DNA of 64,000 bases from Annona cherimola (taxonomy: Eukaryota > Streptophyta > Magnoliopsida > Magnoliales > Annonaceae): positions 62,996,008 to 63,060,007 of the forward strand of contig CM059973.1 in assembly GCA_030490835.1 (NCBI GenBank), read 5' to 3'. The translations under genes were made by a program, and so were the position numbers. Positions 11,870 through 22,576 of this stretch are shown in pieces (position 1 is the stretch's first letter; the number at the start of each line of letters is the position of its first letter). Under the pieces are notes generated by a model. It was not told the origin of the DNA. It was given only the letters and a program-made list of their open reading frames with translations, and did not search any database.

Positions 11870-13920
11870 TGTACCATCCTGCTAACCCAGTCAACGGTCA
11901 CTACTACTCTACGGATCGATGATAATGGGAAGAACATACAGTGCAATAGTATAAATCATGAAGTAATATCAAATATCATCGTAGGTCACCATAAACCTGA
12001 TGTCTTATCAGATCTAAACCAAGATATATCCAAATGGTCAAATTCATAAAATATATACAGTGTGCCCTGCTTACATCAATCTCAAAATAAATAATTCCAA
12101 ATCTAGATTCATCAAGTGCTAGCATCATCCAGTACACAAAATCCATGTTGGTCTCAACTTACATATCTTTCATCTACAAATATGATAAAAATAGAATGAG
12201 TCTGGGCAAACTCAGTAAGTAGGATTATGAATGAAAACTGCTAAATATTAAAAATCAGCTCATAAACATTCAATTAAAAAACTAAAACCTTTATAAATAT
12301 TAATTTGCCAATGCTCATACTCATACTCAATGCAACTACTTATGCTCATGCATTTAACTATATAACTTTACTTCCTCTTTTAGCCTAGTGGCTCACGGAA
12401 CTCAAGCATCTATCAAGCACTTAATTGTAACTTTAATTTTAAGTCATCTTTCTGATGTCATGCTCATGCATTCAAACATTATGTCCATGATAAATCATGC
12501 TTTCTCAAATAAAAATTAAGATTATAAACAAAAACTACTTTGCAAATAAATACCATATAAACCATACAAAATATGATGAACTAAAATCCATGAAATTCAC
12601 ATCAAAATACATTGGCACTGAACGTGACATTCATAAGAAAACATAGAAATTTTAAAACTCAATTCAAAAACTCCTACTTACAAATATGAAAAGATCCTGC
12701 TTACAAATAAAAAAAGATAGTACTTACAAATTGAAAAAGATCCTACTTACAAATCGAAAGATCCTACTTATCACATACTTCACGCTCATTCGCCAACTTG
12801 AGATCCGATAAATCTTTACTTCACTCACGTATTGAGATAATAATATTCCTCCAAAAATAATCATTTATTCCACTTTTATCAACTTTGAAAGTTTATCTCG
12901 ATTAGATCAGCTGTAAAGTGCTAAGTTTAATACTTAAAAAAATCTATTATCATCTTAATATACCTTAATCAAGTGAAATCTCCATCATTAAATTTTCTCA
13001 GTAATAACTTTTAATAGAAATATTTTATAAATAATTCAGCTCATCTAATGAACTTAGAATGTTCAAAAATGTAGAAATCAATAATTGAATCAGTAAAATC
13101 GGACACTGATATCAAAATAAATGTCAAAAACATTTTTAACTGCTCACGGGCCACCATGCGTTGCCAATTGTGGGCTAATACTAGCATTCTCTAGTGCTTG
13201 GTCTGAGAGTTATTATGAAAAATAATTTTTAAAAATTATTATGTAAGTTTCTAGCAAACATAAGATATTTTTGCAAAATATTTTATTCATGAGGGGTTTT
13301 TGCAAATTTTTTGAAACTTTTCTTATGAAATTTCTCAACATGCAAGAGGGTATTTTTTAATACTCTTTTTAGAAATATATCCTATAAATTTTCCAGCAAA
13401 ATTTGAGTTTTTCTATAATTTCTTCAAAATAAGTATCTTTTTGCAAAATCACAATACTTATCTACTTCATGAGGAATATTTTTAAAATATTTTTACATTT
13501 TAAAGTATCTTCCTATTAGTTATTTATCATAAAAAATTTCAAATTCTAATAGATATGAAGTAAATTTTTTAATAAGAAGAATATTTTCAAAAAATAATTT
13601 TATAAATTTTATGTAATGCAGAATATATATTAAAATGATTACTATTTTTATTATTTAAATATTTATTTGTGTCTTATTATTAATAATATATTCCTTTATG
13701 AAACGATTTTTATAATATTTGCGACTAAAATAATAGTTGTAAATAATACTTTTACTTGTCCATAAAGCATTTTTATCTTTTTCCGAACCTAATTTAAAAT
13801 CACTAAAATACCCATGTGTTTAAAAATACAAAATAAATATAACACATTTTCAAAAAATGATAAAACATGATTTATAGATCAAATATATCTATATTAATAT
13901 ACGTATAAAAGAAAAATTCC
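11870..13920 (-). repeat. Long-LTR-like AT-rich repeat, copy D2 (minus orientation)
   Basis: This is the second, shorter relative of the 7.5-10.5 kb repeat, in the same orientation. The left end TGTACCATCCTGCTAACCC resembles the D1 start and is preceded by TTCTGATGGAG, a possible decayed reversed primer-binding site. A small tandem repeat of an AGATCCTACTTACAAAT word lies at 12,670-12,770. The right limit is uncertain. Confidence 0.45.
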
Positions 13921-14066
13921 CTGCGGCTGAGGCGGCCATGCAGGAAGCTGCGATCGCAAACTTCAAGCCTCAAAGCGAGGATCACGAAGCGTGTAGGCAG
14001 TAATATACCATTACAAAGGATGAATCCAAGGCATCTCTAAGCATGCATCTTTCATGCATTGGCCCT
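13921..14066 (+). other. Less AT-rich flank left of the copia insertion, probably upstream region of the extensin-like pseudogene
   Basis: This stretch is visibly more GC-rich than its left neighbour. It ends at the copia insertion site, and the pseudogene's TATA box lies just beyond the right end of that element. I infer that it was part of the original promoter region. The last five bases, GCCCT, pair with ACCCT at the far end as a near-perfect target-site duplication. Confidence 0.4.
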
Positions 14067-14303
14067 TGTTGGAAATATGTGAAAAATAAGCTAAATTTAT
14101 GTTTTGATGATTAACAAATCAATTTGAGTTAGTTTTGGCTACTAACATGTTTGTGGAAGTGTTTAAGGGACATACATTTGAAGAAAATAGATCATGGAAG
14201 GATAAGTCGATTTCCAAAGGCCAAGTCGATCCCCAAGTCGACTCCAATATCGACTTCAACACGCCAAAACCTTCCAGAGTTGAAATTGGAAAGCTGAACT
14301 GCC

Positions 14304-15039
14304 GAAGTCGCAAACGAAGTCGACTTCGCATGCGACTTGGGTCGAAGTCGTAGACCAAGTCGACTCCAACATCGACTTCAACATGTCAAAACCGTCCAGA
14401 GCTGAAGTCCAGATTCCGAAGTGCCGAAGTCGCACCCCAAGTCGACTCCACTTGCGACTTGAGGTGAAGTCGCAGACGAAGTTGACTCCGACATCGACTT
14501 CGATCGGGCAGAGGGGATTTTCAGAAGACAAGTTGGATTAGCCAAAGACAAACCTGTATGAAGATGAGGATCAAGGCAACCTAGATGCTCAAACTTGGAA
14601 TATATGAAGATCAAAGAAAGAAGGGTAGCATGAATCTATCATGTGGCATTAAGAACAAATGTTTGACAATCATTAGACACCCTTAGATCCAAGTGTTCAA
14701 GATTCAAGGATTCAAAGCTTGCAAAACATGGGAGCAAATGAAAGCAAGCTAAAGAGAAGACACAATGATTCAAGGAGATAAGAAAAATGCAAAAGAACTA
14801 ACGGAATGGAGAAGCCTAAGCAAAACAAAGCATCCCAGAGTTTTTCAAGTTCATCAAGCCACCTGATGAAGTGAAGTCGCACTCCGAAGTCGACTCCACC
14901 TGCGACTTGGGTCAAGTCGATGCCCAAGTCGACCTTCCTTGGAACTTGAAGTCACTACGGAAGGCGAAGTCGCACCCGAAGTCGACTCCATCTGCGACTT
15001 GGGCGAAGTCGCACCCGAAGTCGACTCCACCTGCGACTT
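14304..15039. repeat. Array of CpG-rich palindromic motifs in the LTR U3
   Basis: Six units of about 36 bp, each starting with AAGTCGCA and most ending with the inverse TGCGACTT around a central GTCGAC, lie at about 14304-14338, 14424-14460, 14466-14500, 14872-14909, 14965-15000 and 15005-15039. The third is imperfect. Additional AAGTCGAC words lie near 14,206-14,255 and 14,915-14,935. The 3' LTR keeps four units. The arms could form hairpins. A role as enhancer or protein-binding repeat is inference. Confidence 0.85.
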
Positions 15040-15124
15040 GGGTTGCAACGGTCGGAAATTATTCGAACGTTGGCGCATTAAATGCGCGCCACCTACCTTC
15101 AAACGTTCGGATTCCCTCCACAAT

Positions 15125-15132
15125 TATAAAAG
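15125..15132 (+). promoter_or_regulatory. TATA box of the 5' LTR
   Basis: TATAAAAG lies downstream of the palindromic array and ~640 bp before the LTR end. This fits a U3/R boundary shortly after it and transcription through gag and pol. Confidence 0.75.
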
Positions 15133-15765
15133 GCATTCTTTGTGGACGAGGGAAGAAGCAGAAAATCATTAAGTGTGCATAACTCCTACCTTCAAGAGCA
15201 TTAAAGAGATCACGCCAATCCAAAAAAGAAGAACTTCGCTTCAAACTGCAAGAGCTCAACTTCTGAATCTTCAAAGCCAATACTACGAGTTCTTCTCTGC
15301 GCCAAATTGCTTCTACACAACTGTAACGTGTAGATTCTTTTGTTATTTCATTTGATTGTATTGAACTTGATTTAGTTTGAGGAACTAAGATCAAGTGTAA
15401 GCAAAGTAGTGTGTGATTGGAGTGGAACTCATCACCTACTTGTGCTGAGATTTGTTAAAGTCCCCTAGAGCTGGAATCTAGAAGAGAGCAGTGGCTCTAA
15501 TTGTATTTGTGAAATACAATAGTGGAACCCAAGTCACAAGGAGTGTGAGCTTGGAAGAGTGGAGTAGGGAGGTTGCCCGAACCACTATAAAAATCTTGTG
15601 TTTGATTTATATTTCTGCTCTCAACATTATATTGCTTTCCATTTCATTTCTTCATTAAGGGGACTAGATTAATCCGGGGTAAAGTTTCTGTTTAAGTTGA
15701 AAATTTTTAAATATCCAATTCACCCCTCCCCTCTTGGATTTTGCCATTAACTCGGGGCCAACAAG

Positions 15766-15776
15766 TGGTATCAGAG
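15766..15776 (+). promoter_or_regulatory. Primer-binding site (initiator Met tRNA type)
   Basis: TGGTATCAGAG begins two bases after the 5' LTR end. It is the usual plant copia minus-strand primer site, complementary to the 3' end of initiator methionine tRNA. Confidence 0.9.
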
Positions 15777-15811
15777 AAAGTCTTTGAGTTAAACCAAAGA
15801 GATCTATTGAT

Positions 15812-17656
15812 ATGGCATCCCAATCGAATCTTGTTCCCGCATTTTCCGAAGGCCAATCATTCACTAGGTTACCATTGTTTGATGGGAACAATTTCGGCTA
15901 TTGGAAGCTTCGTATGAAGCAACTCATTATGGCTACCGATATGGACTCTTGGATTGCAATCCAAGACGGTGTAATCTTGCCAACTGATGAAAGAGCTTCC
16001 AAATGGACCGAAGAGGAAGTAAGAACTGTAAAGAGCAATGTTAAAGCTATGAACTCACTATTTTGTGCTCTTACAACTTCTGAATATGATAGAGTATCCT
16101 CTTGCCTAACGGCTAAAGAAATATGGGATACTTTAACATCTATTTATGAAGAAACTTCTCAAGTCCAAGGGACAAGGAGAAACATCTTGATAGGAGAGTT
16201 GGAAAGATTTAGAATGTTAGAAACAGAAAATATTTCTGAGATGTTTGCTAGATTTTCTAAAATTACTAATGCTTTGAAAGGTCTTGGAAAGGCTATATCT
16301 GAATCTGAACAAGTTATGAAGATTCTAAGGGCTCTACCGGAATCTTGGACTCCAAAGATTACTGCGATAGAAGAAGCCAAAGACCTCAATACACTGAAGC
16401 TAGAAGATCTTATTAGCTCATTAATGTCACATGAGCTAATCAAGAGAAGAAATGGAGAACAACACAAAGGAAAGAAAGCTATTGCACTAAAGGCCACCCA
16501 CAACTCAGAAGAATTTACCTCCTCATCTCACAACGATGATGAAGATATAACATTACTCACTCACAAATTTCGTAAGTTTGTGAGAAAAGAAAGGAACTTC
16601 AAAGACTTCAAAGAAAGACCACGAAGAGAAAAGAAGCAGGAGCAAACAAAATGCTATAGATGCGGCGGGTTGGGACATATGCAAGCTCAATGTCCTACGC
16701 CGGAAGAGAAATCAAAAAATCAACAAGAAAGGAGGGAAAGACATGAAAACAGAAAATACCAAAGGCCAAAGGGAAGGGGCATGTACGTCAATGAAGAAAC
16801 TTCATCAACAAGCAGCTCCTCAACCGACGAATTTGAGGCAGCAAATTGTGCTAGAATATGCTGCATGGCACGGATAGAACAAGAAGAAAACTTATTGTGT
16901 TTGAACACAACGGAAGTTTTGGAAGAACAAACTATCTCAACAAAATGCACAAGCAATGAAGAGGTAACTTCCAAACTTTGTCATTCTCAATCTAGTTATT
17001 CTTCTTTTCAAGAATACCTCAAATGTGCTGAATTAGAAGAACTACAATTTGCATATGATTCATTATATGAGGAAATCAAAAAGCTAGGAAACAAGTTGTC
17101 ATTGAAGACACAACAATGTAACTCCGTCATTATTGTAAATGGAAAACTAGCTGAAAGATCATTAAAATTGAAAGATGAAAATGAATTGCTTTTGAAAGAA
17201 GTAGAGAAACTGAAAAAGGAGAACGAATCCTTAAATGAATCATTAGCTAAGTTCTCTAATCCAGGAGAAAATGTAAATATGTTTCTGAACATGACCGCTC
17301 AAACAAATAAAAGATGTCTTGGATATTATACATTTGAGCAAAAAGAAAGTGGCAAATCGAATGTGCCAATACTTGAGAACAATCAAACCAAAAATGCACC
17401 TATATACAAGCCAAAAAGGAAAAATATTATGTGGACTAGAAGGCCAACGTTTGAACCATTACATACTTGGAGGTCTACTCCTAGACTACCAATGGCTTGC
17501 AATTTCTGCAATAAAATGGGTTATAAAGCCTATAAATGTAACTTTAAGAAACTGTATGACCATGGTGCAAAATTAGTTTGGGTTCCAAGAAACACAAGTT
17601 TTGGGCTTTCTAAGTTAGAGCAACAAAGATTGAATTATATTACTAACCCAAATTGA
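15812..17656 (+). CDS. gag: Copia gag polyprotein (614 aa), open
   Basis: Structural capsid protein of the retrotransposon, expected to form cytoplasmic particles around the element's RNA. The N-terminal ~200 residues match the plant UBN2/retrotran-gag fold (words FDGNNFGYWKLRMKQLI and LTAKEIWDTL). A lysine-rich stretch leads to a CCHC zinc knuckle at residues 281-294 (CYRCGGLGHMQAQC). Residues ~410-500 look like a coiled coil rich in E, K and L. A second knuckle at 563-576 reads CNFCNKMGYKAYKC, with Tyr where His is expected, so it has probably lost zinc binding. The ATG at 15812 is 36 bp past the primer site and starts the typical MASQS-type N-terminus. The frame is fully open to TGA at 17654-17656, while pol lies in another frame. 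Confidence 0.93.
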   Translation: MASQSNLVPAFSEGQSFTRLPLFDGNNFGYWKLRMKQLIMATDMDSWIAIQDGVILPTDERASKWTEEEVRTVKSNVKAMNSLFCALTTSEYDRVSSCLTAKEIWDTLTSIYEETSQVQGTRRNILIGELERFRMLETENISEMFARFSKITNALKGLGKAISESEQVMKILRALPESWTPKITAIEEAKDLNTLKLEDLISSLMSHELIKRRNGEQHKGKKAIALKATHNSEEFTSSSHNDDEDITLLTHKFRKFVRKERNFKDFKERPRREKKQEQTKCYRCGGLGHMQAQCPTPEEKSKNQQERRERHENRKYQRPKGRGMYVNEETSSTSSSSTDEFEAANCARICCMARIEQEENLLCLNTTEVLEEQTISTKCTSNEEVTSKLCHSQSSYSSFQEYLKCAELEELQFAYDSLYEEIKKLGNKLSLKTQQCNSVIIVNGKLAERSLKLKDENELLLKEVEKLKKENESLNESLAKFSNPGENVNMFLNMTAQTNKRCLGYYTFEQKESGKSNVPILENNQTKNAPIYKPKRKNIMWTRRPTFEPLHTWRSTPRLPMACNFCNKMGYKAYKCNFKKLYDHGAKLVWVPRNTSFGLSKLEQQRLNYITNPN

Positions 17657-17690
17657 CTCATAAAATGGGTACCAAATAGATAAGATCTAC

Positions 17691-20600
17691 TTGTTTATTT
17701 TTCAGATATGTTTCAAGGCAAAGGCAAACAACGTATGGTTCATGGATAGCGGTTGTTCAAGGCATATGACCGGAGAAAGAAGTTTATTTCATAAACTCAA
17801 GCCTTGCAACGATGGAACGGTTGCCTTTGGTAATAATGAGAAAGGTAAAATTAAAGGTAAAGGAAACATATATAGTATTTCAAATGCATGCATGGTAGAT
17901 GTTTTGTTTGTTGAAGGACTCAAGCACAATCTAATGAGCATTAGTCAATTATGTGACAAAGGATACAAGGTTATATTTGAATCATCTATATGTAATGTAT
18001 TTGATGGAGAACATATCATGTTTAGTAGAAAAAGACATGGAAATGTATATTTGGTTTCACTTGATGAACTAGATGGTCAATGTCTAATGGCCATTGATAA
18101 TGATCCATGGGTATGGCATAAAAGGCTTGGACATATAAACATGGAAAATATAAAGACCCTATGGAAGAAGAGTTTGGTAGAAGGCTTGCCAAAGTTGAAA
18201 TATGACAAAGACAAAATTTGCAAGGCATGTCAATTATCGAAACAACCTAAAATGCCTTTCTCTACCAAAAAGAAAATTTCCACCACTAGGCCACTCGAAT
18301 TGCTACACATGGATCTATATGGGTCATCCGATATTTCAACCATTGGTGGAAAGAAATATGTGTTTGTAATTGTTGATGATTTTTCAAGATTCACATGGAT
18401 AATTCTCTTAGCTAGCAAAGATGAAGCCTTCTCTATGTTTGCAACTTTTGTAAATTTGGTGCAAAATGAAAAACAGTGTACTATTGTGACCATTAGAAGT
18501 GATCATGGTGGTGAATTTGAAAATAAACGATTCATAGAATTATGCAATGAAAAAGGAATTCATCACACATTTTCTGCACCAAAAACTTCACAACAAAATG
18601 GAGTGGTTGAAAGAAAAAACAGAACTATACAAGAGATGTCTAGAACAATGCTAAATGAGAGCAAATTATCCAAGAAATTGTGGGGTGAAGCTGTAAGTAC
18701 AGCTTGTCATGTTTTAAATCGAGTTACCATTAGAGCAATCTTGAAAAAGACCCCATATGAGCTATGGAAAGGAAGAAAACCAAATATCTCTTATTTTCAT
18801 GCTTTTGGATGCCAATGCTATGTTTTGAACAATGGAAAAACCAACTTGGAAAAACTAGATGTTAAAAGTGATGAGGCAATATTCCTTGGTTACTCATCAA
18901 ATAGCAAAGCATATAGAGTATTCAATAAACAAAACCAAGTTGTAGAAGAGTCAATACATGTTGTTTTTTATGAAACTAACCCATGCTTCAAAAGAAAAGA
19001 TGATTTAAGTGATGCAGATGATATAGCAAGTAATCTTGAAAAACTGCGTGTGGAAAAGCAAGAAGATTCAATGGAGGAAAGGGTAAGTGAAGGTAATAAT
19101 TCCTACAAACCTCCAACTGATTTAAAATTCAAACATGTCCATCCAATTGAACAAGTTATAGGGAATGTATATGAAGGCGTAAAAAACTAGATGATCAAAA
19201 CAAAATGTTTGTAGTCAATATGCTTTTGTATCTAAGATTGAACCATCCAATATTGATCAAGCTCTTGATGATGAAAACTGGATTATAGCAATGCAAGAAG
19301 AGCTAAATCAATTTGAAAGAAATCAAGTTTGGCACCTTGTTCCTAGACCAAACGATTGTACTGTAATTGGCACCAAGTGGGTCTTTAGGAACAAATTAGA
19401 TGAAAGTGGACTTGTAGTGAGAAACAAAGATAGACTTGTAGCAAAAGGATACTCACAAGAAGAAGGAATAGATTTTGAGGAATCCTATGACCCGGTTGCT
19501 TTAGTGAAAGCAATTCGCATCTTACTAGCTTTTGCATCTCACATGAACTTTAAGTTGTTTCAAATGGATGTTAAAAGTGTATTTTTGAATGGATATATAA
19601 ATGAAGAGGTGTATGTCGAACAACCACCTGGCTTTGAAGAGAAAGATCAATCTAAGTTTGTATACAAATTAACCAAAGCATTATATGGATTAAAACAAGC
19701 TCCAAGGGCTTGGTATGATAGATTAAGCAAATTTCTGATTGATCATGACTTTCAAAAGGGAAAGGTAGACACCACTTTGTTTATCAAGTATAAAGAAAAT
19801 AATATATTGATTATTCAAATTTATGTTGATGACATTATTTTCGGTGCTACTAATGAGATTCTTTGTTAAGAATTTTCTGAGCTTATGCAGAAAGAATTTG
19901 AGATGAGCATGATGGAAGAGTTAAATTTCTTCCTTGGACTGCAAATCAAGCAAAAAAATGAAGGAATTTTCATTAACTAGTCCAAGTATATCAAAGAAAT
20001 GTTGAAGAAGTTTGGCATGGAGAATAGCAAAGGGAAAAACACGCCTATGAGCTCAACAATCAAGATCGACAAAGATGAGAATGGGAAAATCATTGATTTA
20101 AAATTGTATAGAAGCATGATAGGTTCTTTATTGTATTTAACTGCTTCTAGGCCCGATATATTGTTTAGTGTGTGTATGTGCTCTAGATTTCAATCATGTC
20201 CAAAAGAATCACACTTGGTAGCTGTGAAAAGAATTTTCAGATATTTAGTAGACACTACCAACTTAGGACTTTGGTATCCAAAGGGCTCTAATTTTGATCT
20301 AATCGGCTACTCGGATGCGGATTTTGCCGGTTACAAAGTAGATAGAAAAAGCACTAGTGGAACATGTCAATTTCTTGGGAACATGTTGGTTTCATGGTTT
20401 TCAAGAAAACAAACTAGTGTTGCTCTATCTACGGCGAAAGCCGAATACATTGCTGCCGGGAGCTGTTGTGCCCAATTATTTTGGATGAAACAGCAACTTA
20501 GGGACTATGACATGAATTTTAAAGATATACCCATTAGATGTGATAATACTAGTGTCATATATTTAACTAAAAATCCAGTATTGCATTCTAGGACCAAACA

Positions 20601-20766
20601 TATAGACCTTAGACACCATTTTATTAAAGAACATGTAGAAAATCATGACATATGTTTAGTATATGTAAGAACAGAAGATCAAGTTGCAGATATATTCACA
20701 AAGCCTCTAGCAAAAGAAGCATTTTATAAGATTAGAAATGACATGGGAATGATTGAATTAACCTAG
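17691..20766 (+). pseudogene. pol: Copia pol: protease, integrase, RT and RNase H, broken by one frameshift and three stops
   Basis: The first segment, 17691-19190, is open but has no ATG at its start. It holds the aspartic protease motif DSGCSRHMTG (DSG at 17745-17753), a GAG-pre-integrase H-H-C-C region (WHKRLGHINMENIK, CKACQ) and an integrase core with HMDLYG, VDDFSRFTW, SDHGGEFEN and QQNGVVERKNRT. The reading frame then shifts near 19180-19190, with an in-frame TGA at 19192-19194. The RT segment 19291-19869 includes YGLKQAPRAWYD and the catalytic YVDD. TAA at 19867-19869 and TAG at 19978-19980 interrupt the same frame before RNase H (19999-20766; YSDADFAGYKVDRKSTSG, ALSTAKAEYIAAG). The domains are well preserved, so the damage is recent, but this copy cannot make a full pol. 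Confidence 0.93.
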
Positions 20767-21083
20767 CACAAACTGAGGGGGAGCACCTGTTTAGGGGGAG
20801 CAAACCCACCTGTTTTTTTTTTACCCTCTAACTTTTGATATATTGACAAAAAGGGGGAGAAGAGTAGGATTTGAGTTCAAATGATTCAAGTCTAAATAGG
20901 TTAAGAATACAAGCTCTTATGATTGTGTTTAAATTTTTGATTATGATTGTATTTAAATGCTTGTTAAATGTTTTCAACTTGGAAGTTTGCATAAGCATAA
21001 GTTTGATAACATTTCAAAAATGCAAACTTAACATGTTTTAAATAATTGAAAGGTATACACTCAAATCGGTTTTGTCAATCATC
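20767..21083 (+). other. 3' untranslated region of the SIRE-type element
   Basis: Contains two GGGGGAGCA-type purine runs (20,776 and 20,793) and further AT-rich sequence before the polypurine tract. Repeated GGGGGAG runs after RNase H are common in this lineage. No envelope-like reading frame is present. Confidence 0.7.
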
Positions 21084-21097
21084 AAAAAGGGGGAGAT
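21084..21097 (+). promoter_or_regulatory. Polypurine tract
   Basis: AAAAAGGGGGAGAT directly precedes the 3' LTR start. This is the expected plus-strand DNA priming site. Confidence 0.9.
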
Positions 21098-22391
21098 TGT
21101 TGGAAATATGTGGAAAATAAGCTAAATCTATGTTTTGATGATTAACAAATCAATTTGAGTTAGTTTTGGCTACTAACATGTTTGTGGAAGTGTTTAAGAG
21201 ACAGACATTTGAAGAAAATAGATCATGGAAGGATAAGTCGATTTCCAAAGGCCAAGTCGATCCCCAAGTCGACTCCAACATCGACTTCAACACGCCAAAA
21301 CCTTCCAGAGTTGAAATTGAAAAGCTGAACTGCCGAAGTCGCAAACGAAGTCGACTTCGCATGCGACTTGGGTCGAAGTCGCAAACTCTGGGATGATTCA
21401 AGGAGATAAGAAAAATGCAAAAGAACTAACGGAATGGAGAAGCCTAAGCAAAACAAAGCATCCCAGAGTTTTTCAAGTTCATCAAGCCACCTGATGAAGT
21501 GAAGTCGCACTCCGAAGTCGACTCCACCTGCGACTTGGGTCAAGTCGATGCCCAAGTCGACCTTCCTTGGAACTTGAAGTCACTACGGAAGGCGAAGTCG
21601 CACCCGAAGTCGACTCCATCTGCGACTTGGGCGAAGTCGCACCCGAAGTCGACTCCACCTGCGACTTGGGTTGCAACGGTCGGAAATTATTCGAACGTTG
21701 GCGCATTAAATGCGCGCCACCTACCTTCAAACGTTCGGATTCCCTCCACAATTATAAAAGGCATTCTTTGTGGACGAGGGAAGAAGCAGAAAATCATTAA
21801 GTGTGCATAACTCCTACCTTCAAGAGCATTAAAGAGATCACGCCAATCCAAAAAAGAAGAACTTCGCTTCAAACTGCAAGAGCTCAACTTCTGAATCTTC
21901 AAAGCCAATACTACGAGTTCTTCTCTGCGCCAAATTGCTTCTACACAACTGTAACGTGTAGATTCTTTTGTTATTTCATTTGATTGTATTGAACTTGATT
22001 TAGTTTGAGGAACTAAGATCAAGTGTAAGCAAAGTAGTGTGTGATTGGAGTGGAACTCATCACCTACTTGTGCTGAGATTTGTTGAAGTCCCCTAGAGCT
22101 GGAATCTAGAAGAGAGCAGTGGCTCTAATTGTATTTGTGAAATACAATAGTGGAACCCAAGTCACAAGGAGTGTGAGCTTGGAAGAGTGGAGTAGGGAGG
22201 TTGCCCGAACCACTATAAAAATCTTGTGTTTGATTTATATTTCTGCTCTCAACATTATATTGCTTTCCATTTCATTTCTTCATTAAGGGGACTAGATTAA
22301 TCCGGGGTAAAGTTTCTGTTTAAGTTGAAAATTTTTAAATACCCAATTCACCCCTCCCCTCTTGAGTTTTGCCATTAACTCGGGGCCAACA
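21098..22391 (+). repeat. 3' LTR of the SIRE-type element (1,294 bp, internally deleted)
   Basis: Same ends as the 5' LTR. A net 403-bp segment is missing at 21,381-21,395, where a 13-bp inverted copy of CATCCCAGAGTTT (found 64 bp downstream, 21459-21471) fills the junction. The remaining sequence is about 99% identical to the 5' LTR by eye. A TATA box, TATAAAAG, lies at 21753-21760 and could drive outward transcription into the pseudogene region. Confidence 0.95.
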
Positions 22392-22403
22392 ACCCTAACT
22401 TGT

Positions 22404-22411
22404 TATAAATA
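22404..22411 (+). promoter_or_regulatory. TATA box of the extensin-like pseudogene
   Basis: TATAAATA lies 12 bp downstream of the copia 3' LTR. It is followed after ~130 bp by the first recognisable repeat unit. The original upstream promoter has been pushed more than 8 kb away by the retrotransposon. Confidence 0.5.
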
Positions 22412-22576
22412 GTAGCACGTAGGTATGCATCTTCTGCACAATATCATCTAACAGATTGACTTGATCAAGCCATGCGTCCCTCTGCAATTTGCTGGTCTTT
22501 CTTCCAGGGGTGACCTTAATAATTACTACACAAAAGCTGGCTAAGAGTACAAGTCTCCCCGGAAGGTGGAGAAGCC

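Larger units (their letters stand above)
14067..15763 (+). repeat. 5' LTR of the SIRE-type element (1,697 bp)
   Basis: Begins TGTTGGAAATATGTG and ends GGGGCCAACA, directly before the primer-binding site. Its U3 holds a CpG-rich palindromic array (14,304-15,039) in strong contrast to the AT-rich surroundings, followed by a TATA box at 15125-15132. It is 403 bp longer than the 3' LTR, which has lost the segment corresponding to about 14,351-14,764. Compared with the 3' LTR, the remaining bases differ at about ten sites counted by eye. Confidence 0.95.
14067..22391 (+). mobile_element. SIRE-type Ty1-copia LTR retrotransposon, nearly complete
   Basis: An 8,325-bp element with all standard parts in order: 5' LTR, TGGTATCAGAG primer-binding site, gag, pol (protease, integrase, RT, RNase H), purine tract and 3' LTR. 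Both LTRs run TGTTGG to CCAACA. Flanks GCCCT (14062-14066) and ACCCT (22392-22396) are a 4-of-5 target duplication. I place it in the SIRE/Maximus group from the long LTR, the two-knuckle gag and RNase H words such as AEYIAAGSCCAQ. No envelope-like ORF follows pol. About ten LTR mismatches over ~1.28 kb suggest a recent insertion. Pol carries a frameshift and stops, so this copy is probably non-autonomous. Confidence 0.95.

Noticed and set aside
7515..13920. One complete LTR retrotransposon with D1 and D2 as its two LTRs
   Set aside because: D1 and D2 differ strongly in length and sequence, each seems preceded by its own reversed primer-site motif, and the 1.3 kb between them shows no gag or pol.
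14135..15394. Several overlapping frames in both copia LTRs (71-111 residues), duplicated at 21.1-22.0 kb
   Set aside because: They lie in non-coding LTR sequence, overlap on both strands and are open only because the palindromic repeat lacks stops.
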